64,000 nucleotides of DNA from Nocardioides sp. JS614 (GTDB lineage Bacteria > Actinomycetota > Actinomycetes > Propionibacteriales > Nocardioidaceae): positions 2,852,001 to 2,916,000 of the forward strand of contig NC_008699.1 of assembly GCF_000015265.1 (NCBI RefSeq). Reading direction: 5' to 3'. Every line of letters begins with the position of its first letter. The stretch's first letter is position 1. Below are positions 1-7,386 of the stretch, in pieces. Below the pieces are notes generated by a model. That model saw only the letters and a program-made list of their open reading frames with translations. It did not search any database and was not told where the DNA came from. Made by a program: the position numbers and the translations under genes.

Positions 1-93
1 GGCCGGGTGGTCTTCGAGGGCCCGCCCGCCGACCTGGTCGCGGCCCGGTCGACGCTCACGGGCGAGCACCTGGCGGCGTACGTCTCACCATGA
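1..93 (+). CDS. UvrA-like excinuclease ATPase, C-terminal tip (partial)
   Basis: The window opens inside a gene; the first frame reads 30 residues ending in a TGA at 91-93. The fragment runs GRVVFEGPPADLV and then STLTGEHLAAYV, the pattern found at the extreme C-terminus of UvrA and of UvrA-like drug-resistance ATPases, where it follows the second ATP-binding domain. Only about 30 of the expected 750-950 residues are present, so housekeeping UvrA and a UvrA-like paralogue cannot be told apart. Its stop overlaps an ATG (ATGA at 90-93) that starts a 30-codon ORF, as if a translationally coupled partner once followed. Confidence 0.6.
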   Translation, partial: GRVVFEGPPADLVAARSTLTGEHLAAYVSP

Positions 94-182
94 GGGACGG
101 TCGGCGGCTGGACTTCGACCGGCTCCGGGCGCTCCTGCGCGTATCGCCGATAACTGACATTATGTCAGGTCACGCAGGCTGA
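90..182 (+). CDS. 30-residue ORF coupled to the UvrA-like gene, possibly a gene remnant
   Basis: An ATG at 90 overlaps the preceding stop by four bases and opens a 30-codon frame ending at a TGA at 180-182. The peptide is basic at the start (MRDGRRLDFDRLRALLR) and resembles nothing I recognise. The overlap is typical of real operon partners in this genome, but the frame is short and its 3' half contains a perfect 15-bp palindrome. It may be the stub of a deleted downstream gene. I see no independent support for translation. Confidence 0.2.
   Translation: MRDGRRLDFDRLRALLRVSPITDIMSGHAG
154..168. promoter_or_regulatory. perfect palindrome CTGACAT-T-ATGTCAG, operator-like
   Basis: The 7-bp arms CTGACAT and ATGTCAG are exact reverse complements around a single T. 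The site is AT-rich relative to its surroundings, and its size fits TetR- or MarR-type operators. No intact gene starts immediately downstream on either strand: the next gene on the + strand starts at 923, and the toxin gene on the minus strand ends at 274. It therefore looks like an orphan operator left near a deletion scar, or an operator acting on a very short transcript. Confidence 0.4.
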
Positions 183-273
183 GCCCGCTCCCCGGAGGCC
201 CCGCAGCCGCCCGATCCACGGGTGGTCCGGGACCACGACCGTCAGCGCCGCCCGCAGCCTGCCCCGGCGGCTC

Positions 274-570
274 TCACTCCCGGCGCCCGTAGGCGTCTCG
301 CCGGTGCGCGATCGTGACCACCGCGATCACCAGGCGCCGGTCGAGGATGCGATACAGGATGCGGTACTCGCCCCTCCGCGCCGACCACAGCGGCGTGAGC
401 GGCTCGAGGAGGGGTTTGCCCACGCGGCGGGGCGCTTCGCGCAGCGGCCCGCGGATGAACTCGAACGCCGCCATCGCCACGGCCGCCGGCAGGTCCCACT
501 CCAGGGCGCGCCGAGCGCCTCGGGTGAAGACGACCTCGTAGCCGGTACCACCCTCGTCGGGAGCGCTCAC
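274..570 (-). CDS. RelE/ParE-family toxin
   Basis: A 98-residue protein with the RelE-superfamily pattern: a central VGKPLLEPL turn, then SARRGEYRILYRILD and a C-terminal AHRRDAY, the basic/aromatic strands that form the ribosome-dependent RNase site in RelE-type toxins. The start is a GTG at 568-570 overlapping the antitoxin stop (GTGA), so it is the second gene of a two-gene operon and translationally coupled. It would cleave mRNA when the upstream antitoxin is degraded. Length and gene order are those of a typical type II YefM/RelE or Phd/RelE pair; the target was not inferred further. Confidence 0.85.
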   Translation of the reverse strand: MSAPDEGGTGYEVVFTRGARRALEWDLPAAVAMAAFEFIRGPLREAPRRVGKPLLEPLTPLWSARRGEYRILYRILDRRLVIAVVTIAHRRDAYGRRE

Positions 571-857
571 GCGGGCAGTCGCCCGCGTCGCTGCATCGCG
601 ACGCGGACCTCGTCGAGCGTCGAGACCTCCCCGGCCTCGAGGTCCGCCAGCCCCGCGCGCAGGGCCTCGACCTCATCGGCGCGGCTGAGGACGTCGACGG
701 TCTCGAGCAGCGCGTCATAGTCCTCGGCGCTGAGCAGCACGGCGACCCGATCGCCGTTCCGCGTCACCTCGAACCGCTCGTGCGTGGTGACCGCCGCCTC
801 CACGAGCTTGGACAGGCTGGCCCGCGCGGCAGCAAGCGAGAGCGTCGTCATGTACAC
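567..857 (-). CDS. Phd/YefM-family antitoxin
   Basis: A protein of 96 residues from the GTG at 857 (94 from the ATG at 851). The N-terminal half matches the Phd/YefM DNA-binding fold: LSLAAARASLSKLVEAA, then FEVTRNGDRVAVLLSAEDYDALLET. The C-terminal half (DEVEALRAGLADLEAGEV) is the helical region that wraps the toxin in this family. It is first in the operon and overlaps the toxin start by four bases. A -10-like TAGAAT lies just upstream with the start codon only a few bases further on, suggesting a leaderless or nearly leaderless mRNA. It should repress its own promoter with the toxin as co-repressor. Confidence 0.85.
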   Translation of the reverse strand: MYMTTLSLAAARASLSKLVEAAVTTHERFEVTRNGDRVAVLLSAEDYDALLETVDVLSRADEVEALRAGLADLEAGEVSTLDEVRVAMQRRGRLPA

Positions 858-858
858 G

Positions 859-894
859 ATTCTAGCGCAAATCAGCGTGCTCGGCGTAGCCGAG
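859..894 (-). promoter_or_regulatory. promoter and palindromic operator of the toxin-antitoxin operon
   Basis: On the minus strand a -10-like TAGAAT (859-864) precedes the GTG/ATG starts at 857/851 by a few bases. Sixteen bases upstream lies a perfect palindrome, CTCGGC-GTA-GCCGAG (880-894), covering the expected -35 position. This is where a Phd/YefM dimer would bind to autoregulate the operon. Confidence 0.45.
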
Positions 895-922
895 GTCCCG
901 GACCCGGGGGTAGCGTCCCGCC

Positions 923-1420
923 ATGACCGAGCGGGACCTGGCCGCCATCGCCGCCGAGCGCGAGCGGATCCGGAGAACCTACCTGTCCCCCACGTCCTCC
1001 CGGGCGCCGTCCGCGGCGCGCGGCCTGCACCACGTCGCGATCGTGTGCGCGGACGTCGAGCGGACGGTGCGCTTCTACCAGGAGGTGCTGGAGTTCCCGC
1101 TGACCGAGATCGTCGAGAACCGGGACTACGCCGGCTCCAACCACTTCTTCTTCGACATCGGCAACGGCAACCTGATCGCGTTCTTCGACTTCCCCGGCCT
1201 CGATGTCGGACCGTACGCCGAGGTCCTCGGCGGCCTGCACCACCTCGCGATCTCGGTCGAGCCGGAGCGCTGGGAGCGGCTGCGGGTCAACCTGGACGCG
1301 GCCGGCGTGGAGTACCTCCTGGAGAGCGGTACCTCGATGTACTTCCGCGACCCCGACGGGACCCGCGTGGAGCTGATCTCCGACCCGCTCGGCGAGATGT
1401 ACGGCCTGAGCGTCCTCTAG
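923..1420 (+). CDS. VOC (glyoxalase/dioxygenase-fold) family protein
   Basis: 165 residues. After a charged helical N-terminus (about 1-33), two beta-alpha-beta-beta-beta modules of the vicinal oxygen chelate fold are visible. Module one starts GLHHVAIVCADVERTVRFYQEVL (His36/His37) and module two starts GGLHHLAIS, ending FRDPDGTRVELIS. The histidines and the late glutamate sit where VOC enzymes bind their metal. The substrate cannot be read from the sequence; glyoxalase I-like, dioxygenase and resistance proteins share this fold. It ends four bases inside the oppositely oriented luciferase-like gene, a tight convergent arrangement. Confidence 0.8.
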   Translation: MTERDLAAIAAERERIRRTYLSPTSSRAPSAARGLHHVAIVCADVERTVRFYQEVLEFPLTEIVENRDYAGSNHFFFDIGNGNLIAFFDFPGLDVGPYAEVLGGLHHLAISVEPERWERLRVNLDAAGVEYLLESGTSMYFRDPDGTRVELISDPLGEMYGLSVL

Positions 1421-2313
1421 GAGTCGCGCCAGGAGGCGAGCTGCGCCAGGCGCGGCAGCACCCGCTCGCAGATCGCGCCCGTCCACCCGGCCGGGTCGTC
1501 GGTCGGCGGCATCAGCGCCACGAGGCTGATGCCGAGCGCGGCGTACCGCTCCATCTCGGCGAGCCAGGCGTCGGTCTCCCCCAGCGGGTCCGGGCCGCCC
1601 GCGCCGCCGAGCATCGTCTTCTCGATCTCGTCGTAGTCGCGGCCGACGGCGTCGCAGTGCCGGCGCAGCACGTCGAGCTTGTGCCGCACCCCGTCCGGGC
1701 CGTCGGGGAACAGGTTGCACGCGTCGGCGTACTGCGCGACCAGCCGCAGCGTCTTGCGCTCCCCTCCCCCGCCGACCAGGATCGGCGGGTGCGGCTGCTG
1801 CACGGGCGGCGGCACGCAGACGGTCTCGGCGAGCCGGTAGTGCCGGCCCTCGAACGGCCCGTCGTCCGCGCCCCACATCTGCCGGCAGATCCGCAGCGTT
1901 TCCTCGAGCCGCTCGAAGCGCTCGGCCGTCGGCGGGAACGGCACGCCCAGGGCGGCGTGCTCGCGGTCGTACCACGCGGCGCCGAGGCCCAGCATCGCCC
2001 GGCCGCCCGAGAGCACGTCGAGCGTCGTGACGATCTTGGCGAGCAGGCCGGGGTGCCGGTACGTCGAGCCGGTCACCAGCAGCCCCAGGCGCAGGCGCTC
2101 GGTCCCAGCGGCCAGGTAGCCGAGTGTCGTGTAGCCCTCGAGCATCGGCTCCGCGGGCCCGCCCAGCTGCTCCATCTGGAAGTAGTGGTCCATGACGGTG
2201 AGCTGCGCGACGCCGCCCTGGTCGGCCACCCGTGCCGTCTCAGTGAGCCGCTCGGCCAACCGGGTCTGCCAGTCGGGGTGGCTGAAGCTCGCGTAGTGGA
2301 TGCCGATCTGCAC
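1417..2313 (-). CDS. LLM-class F420-dependent oxidoreductase
   Basis: 298 residues from a GTG at 2311-2313 (V-Q-I-G-I-H-Y). The frame stays open upstream, but those residues are not family-like, so the GTG was chosen. The barrel begins QIGIHYASFSHPDW and carries the luciferase-like features EQLGGPAEPMLEGYTTLGYLA, LRLGLLVTGSTYRHPGLLAKI, LDVLSGGRAMLGLGAAWY and PILVGGGGERKTLRL. These are typical of actinobacterial F420-dependent oxidoreductases. Substrate unknown. The neighbouring M50-like gene runs in the same direction 10 bases upstream, so they may share a transcript. Confidence 0.85.
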   Translation of the reverse strand: MQIGIHYASFSHPDWQTRLAERLTETARVADQGGVAQLTVMDHYFQMEQLGGPAEPMLEGYTTLGYLAAGTERLRLGLLVTGSTYRHPGLLAKIVTTLDVLSGGRAMLGLGAAWYDREHAALGVPFPPTAERFERLEETLRICRQMWGADDGPFEGRHYRLAETVCVPPPVQQPHPPILVGGGGERKTLRLVAQYADACNLFPDGPDGVRHKLDVLRRHCDAVGRDYDEIEKTMLGGAGGPDPLGETDAWLAEMERYAALGISLVALMPPTDDPAGWTGAICERVLPRLAQLASWRDS

Positions 2314-2323
2314 GGACCTGAGC

Positions 2324-3100
2324 CTAGGCGGGTCCACCCAGGACGGGAACGCCCAGCAGCCAGCTGCCGCCGAGCACCAGCGCACCGAGCGTCGCGGCCA
2401 GGAAGACCCCGATCCACACCGGCCCCGGCAGCCGGGTCAGCCGGGCCAGCACGTCGGCGTCGGAGGTCCGCGCGCGACCCGGGTGGCGCAGGGCCTGGAG
2501 CTCGAGCACCGGCCGCGGCGCACCGAGGAGGAGGAACCAGGTGCCGACGTAGGCCACCGCCGTCTGCAGCTGTCCGCTCCCCCACCACGACACCGCGAAC
2601 ACCGCGAGTGCGGCCAGCCCGACGGCGTACAGCCCGTAGAAGTTGCGGATCTGGAGCAACAGCAGCGCCAGGAGCAGCACCGCCAGCCAGAGCACCGCGA
2701 GTGCGTGCCGCTCGCGCAGCAGGTACGCCGCGCCCAGGCCCAGCGCGGCCGGGCCGAGGTAGCCCGCCAGGGTGGTCGCGACCATCCCCGGGCCGGTCGG
2801 GCGGCCACGGGAGACGGTGAGCCCCGAGGTGTCGGAGTGCACCCGGATCCCCGCGAGCCGGCGGCCGCTGAGCAGCGCGGCGACCCCGTGCGCGCCCTCG
2901 TGCGCGATCGTCACCAGGTGCCGCCCGGCCCGCCACCCCGCTGGCACCACCACCATCAGCAGCGCCACCACGGCCCCGAGCAGGACCAGGCCCGGCTCGG
3001 GCGGCGGCTGCCGACCGACGACGTCGTCCCAGATTTCGGAGAGGACGTCCGCGGCGGCCATGCGGACAGCGTCCCGCACACGCGTGGGAGGAACGGGCAT
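2324..3100 (-). CDS. M50-like integral membrane protein (site-2 protease fold)
   Basis: 258 residues from the ATG at 3100, or 245 from the ATG at 3061. A first membrane segment (GLVLLGAVVALLMVVV) is followed by AHEGAHGVAALLSGRRL, an HExxH motif set against a membrane helix as in M50 metalloproteases. Further hydrophobic segments follow: TLAGYLGPAALGLGAAYLL, LAVLLLALLLL and a C-terminal VWIGVFLAATLGALVLGG. The family (M50B-like) is widespread in actinobacteria, and most members have no known substrate. The longer start leaves only 16 bases to the divergent ATG at 3117, so the shorter start may be correct. Confidence 0.75.
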   Translation of the reverse strand: MPVPPTRVRDAVRMAAADVLSEIWDDVVGRQPPPEPGLVLLGAVVALLMVVVPAGWRAGRHLVTIAHEGAHGVAALLSGRRLAGIRVHSDTSGLTVSRGRPTGPGMVATTLAGYLGPAALGLGAAYLLRERHALAVLWLAVLLLALLLLQIRNFYGLYAVGLAALAVFAVSWWGSGQLQTAVAYVGTWFLLLGAPRPVLELQALRHPGRARTSDADVLARLTRLPGPVWIGVFLAATLGALVLGGSWLLGVPVLGGPA

Positions 3101-3116
3101 TGGGTACGCCCCAACT

Positions 3117-3341
3117 ATGACTGAGCAGCACAGCACCGAGCAGCTGGAGGCCATCCAGGCCGTCGTCGACCGGGTCACCTCCTGGCAGGACGGCGCGACC
3201 GAGAGCACCGTCGAGCAGGAGCTGCGCGACGGCTTCGACGAGGCCGGCGTCGACGTCGCGGACCCCGACATCACCCGCCTGGCCGACGCGATCCAGGCCG
3301 AGCACGGCGCGATCTCGGCGGCGGACGTGCTGTCCGCATGA
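3117..3341 (+). CDS. small acidic protein of unknown function
   Basis: 74 residues, strongly acidic and helical-looking (TEQLEAIQAVVDRVTSWQDG, then TRLADAIQAEHGAIS). I do not recognise a family. It diverges from the M50-like gene and overlaps the next gene by four bases (ATGA at 3338-3341), so the two are probably co-translated. The coupling and coding-like composition support it as real. No membrane segment, cysteine or signal peptide. Confidence 0.65.
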   Translation: MTEQHSTEQLEAIQAVVDRVTSWQDGATESTVEQELRDGFDEAGVDVADPDITRLADAIQAEHGAISAADVLSA

Positions 3342-3775
3342 CGGAGGGACCCAGCGCCGCCCACCGCCGTCCTGAAGGCGTCGACGACGCCACGGTCGAG
3401 GCGCTGGGCAGGCTCTCGGAGGCGCTGGAGGCGGTCGAGGTCGCCCGGGGCCACCTGTACGCGTTCCACCGGCTCTCCGGCACCGCCGACCTCACCCTCG
3501 GCGACGCCGTGGCGAAGCTCCGCGACGCCGGACACACCGAGCTCGCCGACCGCATCGGCCGCGAGCTGGTCGGGCGGAACGTGATCCCGGGCTGTTGGAC
3601 CTTCCAGATCGTCGAGGCGTACGACGAGAGCTACTACGCGACCTTCCGGGATCTCGAGCGCGCCGCCCGCGAGCAGCTCGTGGGCGGACGCCGGCACCTC
3701 TACGAGGCCGAGATGAAGGAGGACCGCCGTACCCACGGCGCCCCCGGCCACGAGGCCACTCCCGACGACCTCTGA
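3338..3775 (+). CDS. conserved hypothetical helical protein
   Basis: 145 residues, mostly helical and soluble. The region GRLSEALEAVEVARGHLYAFHRLSGTAD and the segment around RIGRELVGRNVIPGCWTFQIVEAYDESYY give a recognisable actinobacterial look, but I cannot attach a function. It starts inside the stop of the 74-residue gene, so the pair forms an operon. The C-terminus (HGAPGHEATPDDL) is polar and probably disordered. Confidence 0.7.
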   Translation: MTEGPSAAHRRPEGVDDATVEALGRLSEALEAVEVARGHLYAFHRLSGTADLTLGDAVAKLRDAGHTELADRIGRELVGRNVIPGCWTFQIVEAYDESYYATFRDLERAAREQLVGGRRHLYEAEMKEDRRTHGAPGHEATPDDL

Positions 3776-3856
3776 GGCCCGGCGGCCGGCGGCCGCTGCC
3801 CCGGCCGCGCCGGACCTGGTAGGAATCGGCTACGACCTCGACGAGCGGAGCAGGCG

Positions 3857-4528
3857 ATGACCCAGGCGGATGGCCGAGCCCCTCGGCGAGTCACCGGCGC
3901 TGCGTTCGGCCTGCTCGCCCTCACCGACGCGGCCCTCGCCGCCGCACCACCGCGGCTCGGGCGACTCCGGCTGCTGACCAAGCCGCTGCTGATGCCGGCG
4001 CTGCTGAGCCGGTCGCTGCCGGTGCCCGGCGACCGCAGGCTGGCCGCGGCCCAGGGGTTCTCCTGGGGCGGCGACCTCGCCCTGATCGGCAAGAGCCGGA
4101 CGTCGTTCCTGGCCGGCGTCGGCCTGTTCCTGGCCGCCCACCTCTGCTACCTCGGCGCCTTCCGCGCCCGCTCCTCGGTCCCGGTGCTCGCGACGCCGGG
4201 GCGACGCCGGTTCCTGGCGCTGGCGGGCGCGAGTGCCGGTGGCATGGCGCTCGCCGCGGCCCGCGAGGACCGGGTCCTCGCGCTGCCGGTGGCCACCTAC
4301 AGCGGCGCCCTGGCCGCCATGGTCGCCACGGCCGCGGCGATCGACCCGGACCGCGGCCGCGACCAGGTCCTGGGTGGCGCGGCACTGTTCCTCGCCTCGG
4401 ACACCGTGCTCGGCCTCCGCACGTTCCTGCTCGGCGAGGAGAGCGCCGCGTCCCGGGCCCTCGAGTCGGTCGTGATGGCGACCTACACCGCCGGGCAGTG
4501 GTGCATCGGCGAGGGGATGCGTCGGTAG
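3857..4528 (+). CDS. YhhN/TMEM86-family membrane protein
   Basis: 223 residues with about seven hydrophobic segments. The YhhN pattern is clear: LLTKPLLMPALL, then AAQGFSWGGDLALI, FLAGVGLFLAAHLCYLGAF and a late DTVLGLR segment. Family members include mammalian lysoplasmalogenase TMEM86; the bacterial proteins are presumed membrane-bound hydrolases of ether or vinyl-ether lipids, which is inference here. A GGAG six bases before the ATG supports the start. The aldo/keto reductase follows after 10 bases. Confidence 0.8.
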   Translation: MTQADGRAPRRVTGAAFGLLALTDAALAAAPPRLGRLRLLTKPLLMPALLSRSLPVPGDRRLAAAQGFSWGGDLALIGKSRTSFLAGVGLFLAAHLCYLGAFRARSSVPVLATPGRRRFLALAGASAGGMALAAAREDRVLALPVATYSGALAAMVATAAAIDPDRGRDQVLGGAALFLASDTVLGLRTFLLGEESAASRALESVVMATYTAGQWCIGEGMRR

Positions 4529-4538
4529 GTTGGCGGTC

Positions 4539-5375
4539 ATGGCCATCCCGACCCACCAGCTCAACGACGGCAGCACCCTCCCGGCGATCGGGTTCGGCAC
4601 CTACCCGATGAAGGGCGAGGAGGGCGTCACCGCGATCCGAGGCGCGATCGAGGTGGGCTACCGCCTCCTCGACACGGCCGTGAACTACCAGAACGAGACC
4701 GCGGTCGGCGAGGCGATCCGGCGCTCGAGGGTGCCCCGGGAGCTCCTCCAGGTGACCAGCAAGCTGCCCGGCCGCGACCACGGGTACGACGACGCGATCG
4801 CCAGCGTGCACGGGTCCCTCGAGCGGCTGGGCCTGGAGTACCTCGACCTGCATCTCATCCACTGGCCCAACCCGAGTCGCGACCAGTACGTCGACGCCTG
4901 GCGGGCGCTGGTCGACCTGCGCGAGCAGGGCCTGGTGCGCTCGATCGGGGTCTCGAACTTCACCGAGCGGCACCTCGAGCGGATCATCGCGGCGACCGGC
5001 GTGACGCCCGCGGTCAACCAGATCGAGCTGCACCCGTACTTCCCGCAGGCCGACATGCGCGCGGTCGACGAGGGCCTGGGGATCCGCACCGAGGCCTGGA
5101 GCCCGCTGGGCAAGCGCCAGGCGCCGTTCGCCGAGCCGGCCGTCGCGGACGCGGCGCGGCGGCACGGCATGACGCCGGGGCAGGTGATCCTGCGCTGGCA
5201 CGTCCAGCTCGGCAGCATCCCGATCCCCAAGTCCGCCGCTCCCGAGCGGCAACGGCAGAACCTCGACGTGTTCGGGTTCGAGCTCTCCGAGGACGAGGTC
5301 GCGGCGATCACCGCGCTCGGCCGCCCGGACGGCCGGCTCTTCGGCGGCGACCCCGACGTCCACGAGGAGATGTGA
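4539..5375 (+). CDS. aldo/keto reductase
   Basis: 278 residues from the ATG at 4539; an in-frame TTG nine bases earlier is less likely because GGTAGG is well placed for the ATG. This is an NADPH-dependent (alpha/beta)8 reductase of the AKR5-like group. The catalytic tetrad is visible: Asp45 and Tyr50 in LLDTAVNYQNE, Lys75 in VTSKLPG and His108 in LIHWPNP. The cofactor region IPIPKSAAPERQRQNLDVF lies near the C-terminus. Substrate unknown, probably small aldehydes or ketones. The stop overlaps the next gene (GTGA). Confidence 0.9.
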   Translation: MAIPTHQLNDGSTLPAIGFGTYPMKGEEGVTAIRGAIEVGYRLLDTAVNYQNETAVGEAIRRSRVPRELLQVTSKLPGRDHGYDDAIASVHGSLERLGLEYLDLHLIHWPNPSRDQYVDAWRALVDLREQGLVRSIGVSNFTERHLERIIAATGVTPAVNQIELHPYFPQADMRAVDEGLGIRTEAWSPLGKRQAPFAEPAVADAARRHGMTPGQVILRWHVQLGSIPIPKSAAPERQRQNLDVFGFELSEDEVAAITALGRPDGRLFGGDPDVHEEM

Positions 5376-6454
5376 GCGGGCCTCCGGCCGAGCCCGCGAC
5401 GCCGTACCTGCGCGTCGACGTCGCGCGGCTCCGGGCCAACATCGAGCGCACCACCCGATGGGCGGCGGCCGGGGGTGTCTCGCTGCGGCCGCACGCCAAG
5501 ACCCACAAGAGCCCCGACATCGCCCGGCTCCAGCTCGCGGCCGGCGCCATCGGGCTCACGGTCGCGACGATCGGCGAGGCGGAGGTGTTCGTCGAGCACG
5601 GCGCCGAGGACGTGTTCGTCGCCTACCCGCTGTGGCTGACCGAGAACGGCGCCCGGCGGCTGCGCGACCTCGCGGACCGCGCCGACCTGGCCATCGGCGT
5701 CGACTCGGCCGAGGGAGCCCGGCTCGCCGCCCGCCTGCTCGAGGGCAGCGGTGTCGTGGCGCTGGTGGAGGTCGACAGCGGCCAGCACCGCTCCGGCGTC
5801 GACGCCGAGGACGCCGGTACGGTGGCGGCCGCGGCCGTCGAGGCCGGCCTGCCGGTGCGCGGGGTGTTCACCTTCCCCGGGCACAGCTACTCCCCCGACG
5901 CGCTGCGGAGCGCCGCCGACGACGAGGCCCGGGTGCTGCGGGCGGCCACGGAGTCCCTGCGCAGCTTCGGCCTCGAGCCCGACGTGGTCAGTGGCGGCTC
6001 CACCCCGAGCCTGGCCCACACCCACACCGACGAGCTCACCGAGCTGCGGCCCGGCGTGTACGCCTTCGGCGACGCCCAGCAGTGGGAGCTCGGCTCGGCG
6101 GCCCCCGACGACCTGGCGCTGACCTGCCGGGCCACGGTCGTCAGCCACGCCGGCGGCCGGCTGGTCCTCGACGCCGGGAGCAAGGCCCTCGGCGCGGACC
6201 GGGCGGCGTACGCGACCGGATGGGGCCGGCTGCCGGCGTACCCGGACGCGCGGGTCGTGCAGCTCTCGGAGCACCACGCCGTCGTCGACCTCACCGGTGC
6301 CCCGCTCCCCCGGCTCGGCAGCCGCGTCGACGTCGTCCCGAACCACGTGTGCGCCGCGGTCAACCTCGCCGACACGCTGTGGGCCGACCACGGACCCGAC
6401 GGCAGCGACGCCCTCGAGCCGTGGCCGGTGACCGCCCGCGGGCGCAACGACTGA
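5372..6454 (+). CDS. PLP enzyme of the D-serine dehydratase / D-threonine aldolase family
   Basis: 360 residues from a GTG overlapping the previous stop. The N-terminal alanine-racemase-like barrel carries the PLP lysine in RPHAKTHKSP (Lys43), and the barrel ends with DVVSGGSTPSL, the phosphate-binding loop. The C-terminal domain has PNHVCAAVNL, with His325 and Cys327 in the positions that bind zinc in eukaryotic-type D-serine dehydratase (DSD1). It would deaminate or retro-aldol-cleave D-hydroxy amino acids. Which of the two cannot be decided by eye. Confidence 0.85.
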   Translation: MSGPPAEPATPYLRVDVARLRANIERTTRWAAAGGVSLRPHAKTHKSPDIARLQLAAGAIGLTVATIGEAEVFVEHGAEDVFVAYPLWLTENGARRLRDLADRADLAIGVDSAEGARLAARLLEGSGVVALVEVDSGQHRSGVDAEDAGTVAAAAVEAGLPVRGVFTFPGHSYSPDALRSAADDEARVLRAATESLRSFGLEPDVVSGGSTPSLAHTHTDELTELRPGVYAFGDAQQWELGSAAPDDLALTCRATVVSHAGGRLVLDAGSKALGADRAAYATGWGRLPAYPDARVVQLSEHHAVVDLTGAPLPRLGSRVDVVPNHVCAAVNLADTLWADHGPDGSDALEPWPVTARGRND

Positions 6455-6477
6455 GCCGCTCCCCTACGATTCCGCCC

Positions 6478-7155
6478 ATGTCGCTCCGCTCCGCCGCCGC
6501 CGTAGCCTCGCTCGCCACCGTCGCCCTGCTGCTCGGCGGCTGCGGCTCCGACGACGGAGCCGACCAGAAGAGCGCCACGGACGCCGGCGCGACGACGAGC
6601 TGCACGTACGCCGCCGACGGCTCCGCCCCGGCCAAGGAGGTCGACCCGCCCGCCGAGGACGCGCCCGCCTCCGGCACCGTCGCGCTCACGATGGCGACCA
6701 GCGTCGGCGACCTCGGCCTCACGCTGGACGCGGCCGCGGCGCCCTGCACCGTGAACTCGTTCGTGTCGCTGGCCGAGCAGGGCTACTTCGACGACACCTC
6801 CTGCCACCGGCTGACCACCCAGGGCATCCACGTGCTCCAGTGCGGGGACCCGACCGGCACGGGCACCGGCGGGCCCGGCTACACGATCCAGGACGAGGTC
6901 GACGGGAGCGAGAGCTACCCCGCCGGCACCCTGGCGATGGCCCGGACCCAGGCCCCGGACTCGGGCGGCTCGCAGTTCTTCATCGTGTACGGCGACACCC
7001 CGCTCCCGCCGGACTACACGGTGTTCGGCACGGTCGACGACGCCGGGCTGAAGGCGATCGAGAAGGTCGCCGGGGCCGGCACCGACGAGGCCAATGGCCC
7101 GGGCGACGGGCACCCGCTGACGCCGGTGGACATCCGGTCCGTCACGGTCGGCTGA
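6478..7155 (+). CDS. lipoprotein cyclophilin-type peptidyl-prolyl isomerase
   Basis: 225 residues from the ATG at 6478. A lipoprotein signal ends in LLLGGC (Cys22), so it is probably anchored outside the membrane. A polar linker of about 60 residues precedes the cyclophilin domain: TVNSFVSLAEQGYFDDTSCHRL, GGPGYTIQDE, GTLAMARTQAPDSGGSQFFIVYGDTPLP, YTVFGTV. The usual active-site arginine in FHRV is present in the variant CHRLTTQG. Proline isomerisation during folding of exported proteins is the expected role. The 3' end overlaps a decayed SDR gene on the other strand by 14 bases. Confidence 0.85.
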   Translation: MSLRSAAAVASLATVALLLGGCGSDDGADQKSATDAGATTSCTYAADGSAPAKEVDPPAEDAPASGTVALTMATSVGDLGLTLDAAAAPCTVNSFVSLAEQGYFDDTSCHRLTTQGIHVLQCGDPTGTGTGGPGYTIQDEVDGSESYPAGTLAMARTQAPDSGGSQFFIVYGDTPLPPDYTVFGTVDDAGLKAIEKVAGAGTDEANGPGDGHPLTPVDIRSVTVG

Positions 7156-7386
7156 GCCGCTTCCCCATCGGGAAGCGCACGCCGGTCAGCTCCTCGGAGC
7201 GCTCCCAGTGGCCGCGACCGCGCGGCCCTTCGCGGGGTCGCGGACGGCCAAGACGACCGAAGCGCCCCGGCCGGCGAGCACCCGAGCGGTCTCCAGGCCG
7301 AGGCCCGCGCTGGCGCCGGTGATGACGAAGCGCCGGCCGTCCTGGCGGGGTACGGCGTCCCACCGGGCCGGCCGGCGCCGCGCCAT
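7142..7386 (-). pseudogene. SDR oxidoreductase with internal deletion and frameshift
   Basis: From an ATG at 7386 the frame gives a Rossmann N-terminus, RRFVITGASAGLGLETARVL and VVLAVRDPAKGRA, but stops after 66 residues. In the next frame the DNA carries on with WERSEELTGVRFP, the usual C-terminal tail of retinol-dehydrogenase-like SDRs. The two ends of a roughly 300-residue gene are therefore joined out of frame, and some 200 or more residues, including the YxxxK catalytic site, are gone. The start overlaps the stop of the OsmC gene, showing it was the second gene of that operon. Confidence 0.7.

Noticed and set aside
784..2820. A 678-codon + strand frame across the VOC and luciferase-like genes
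   Set aside because: Overlaps three genes with recognisable products and shows no motif of its own.
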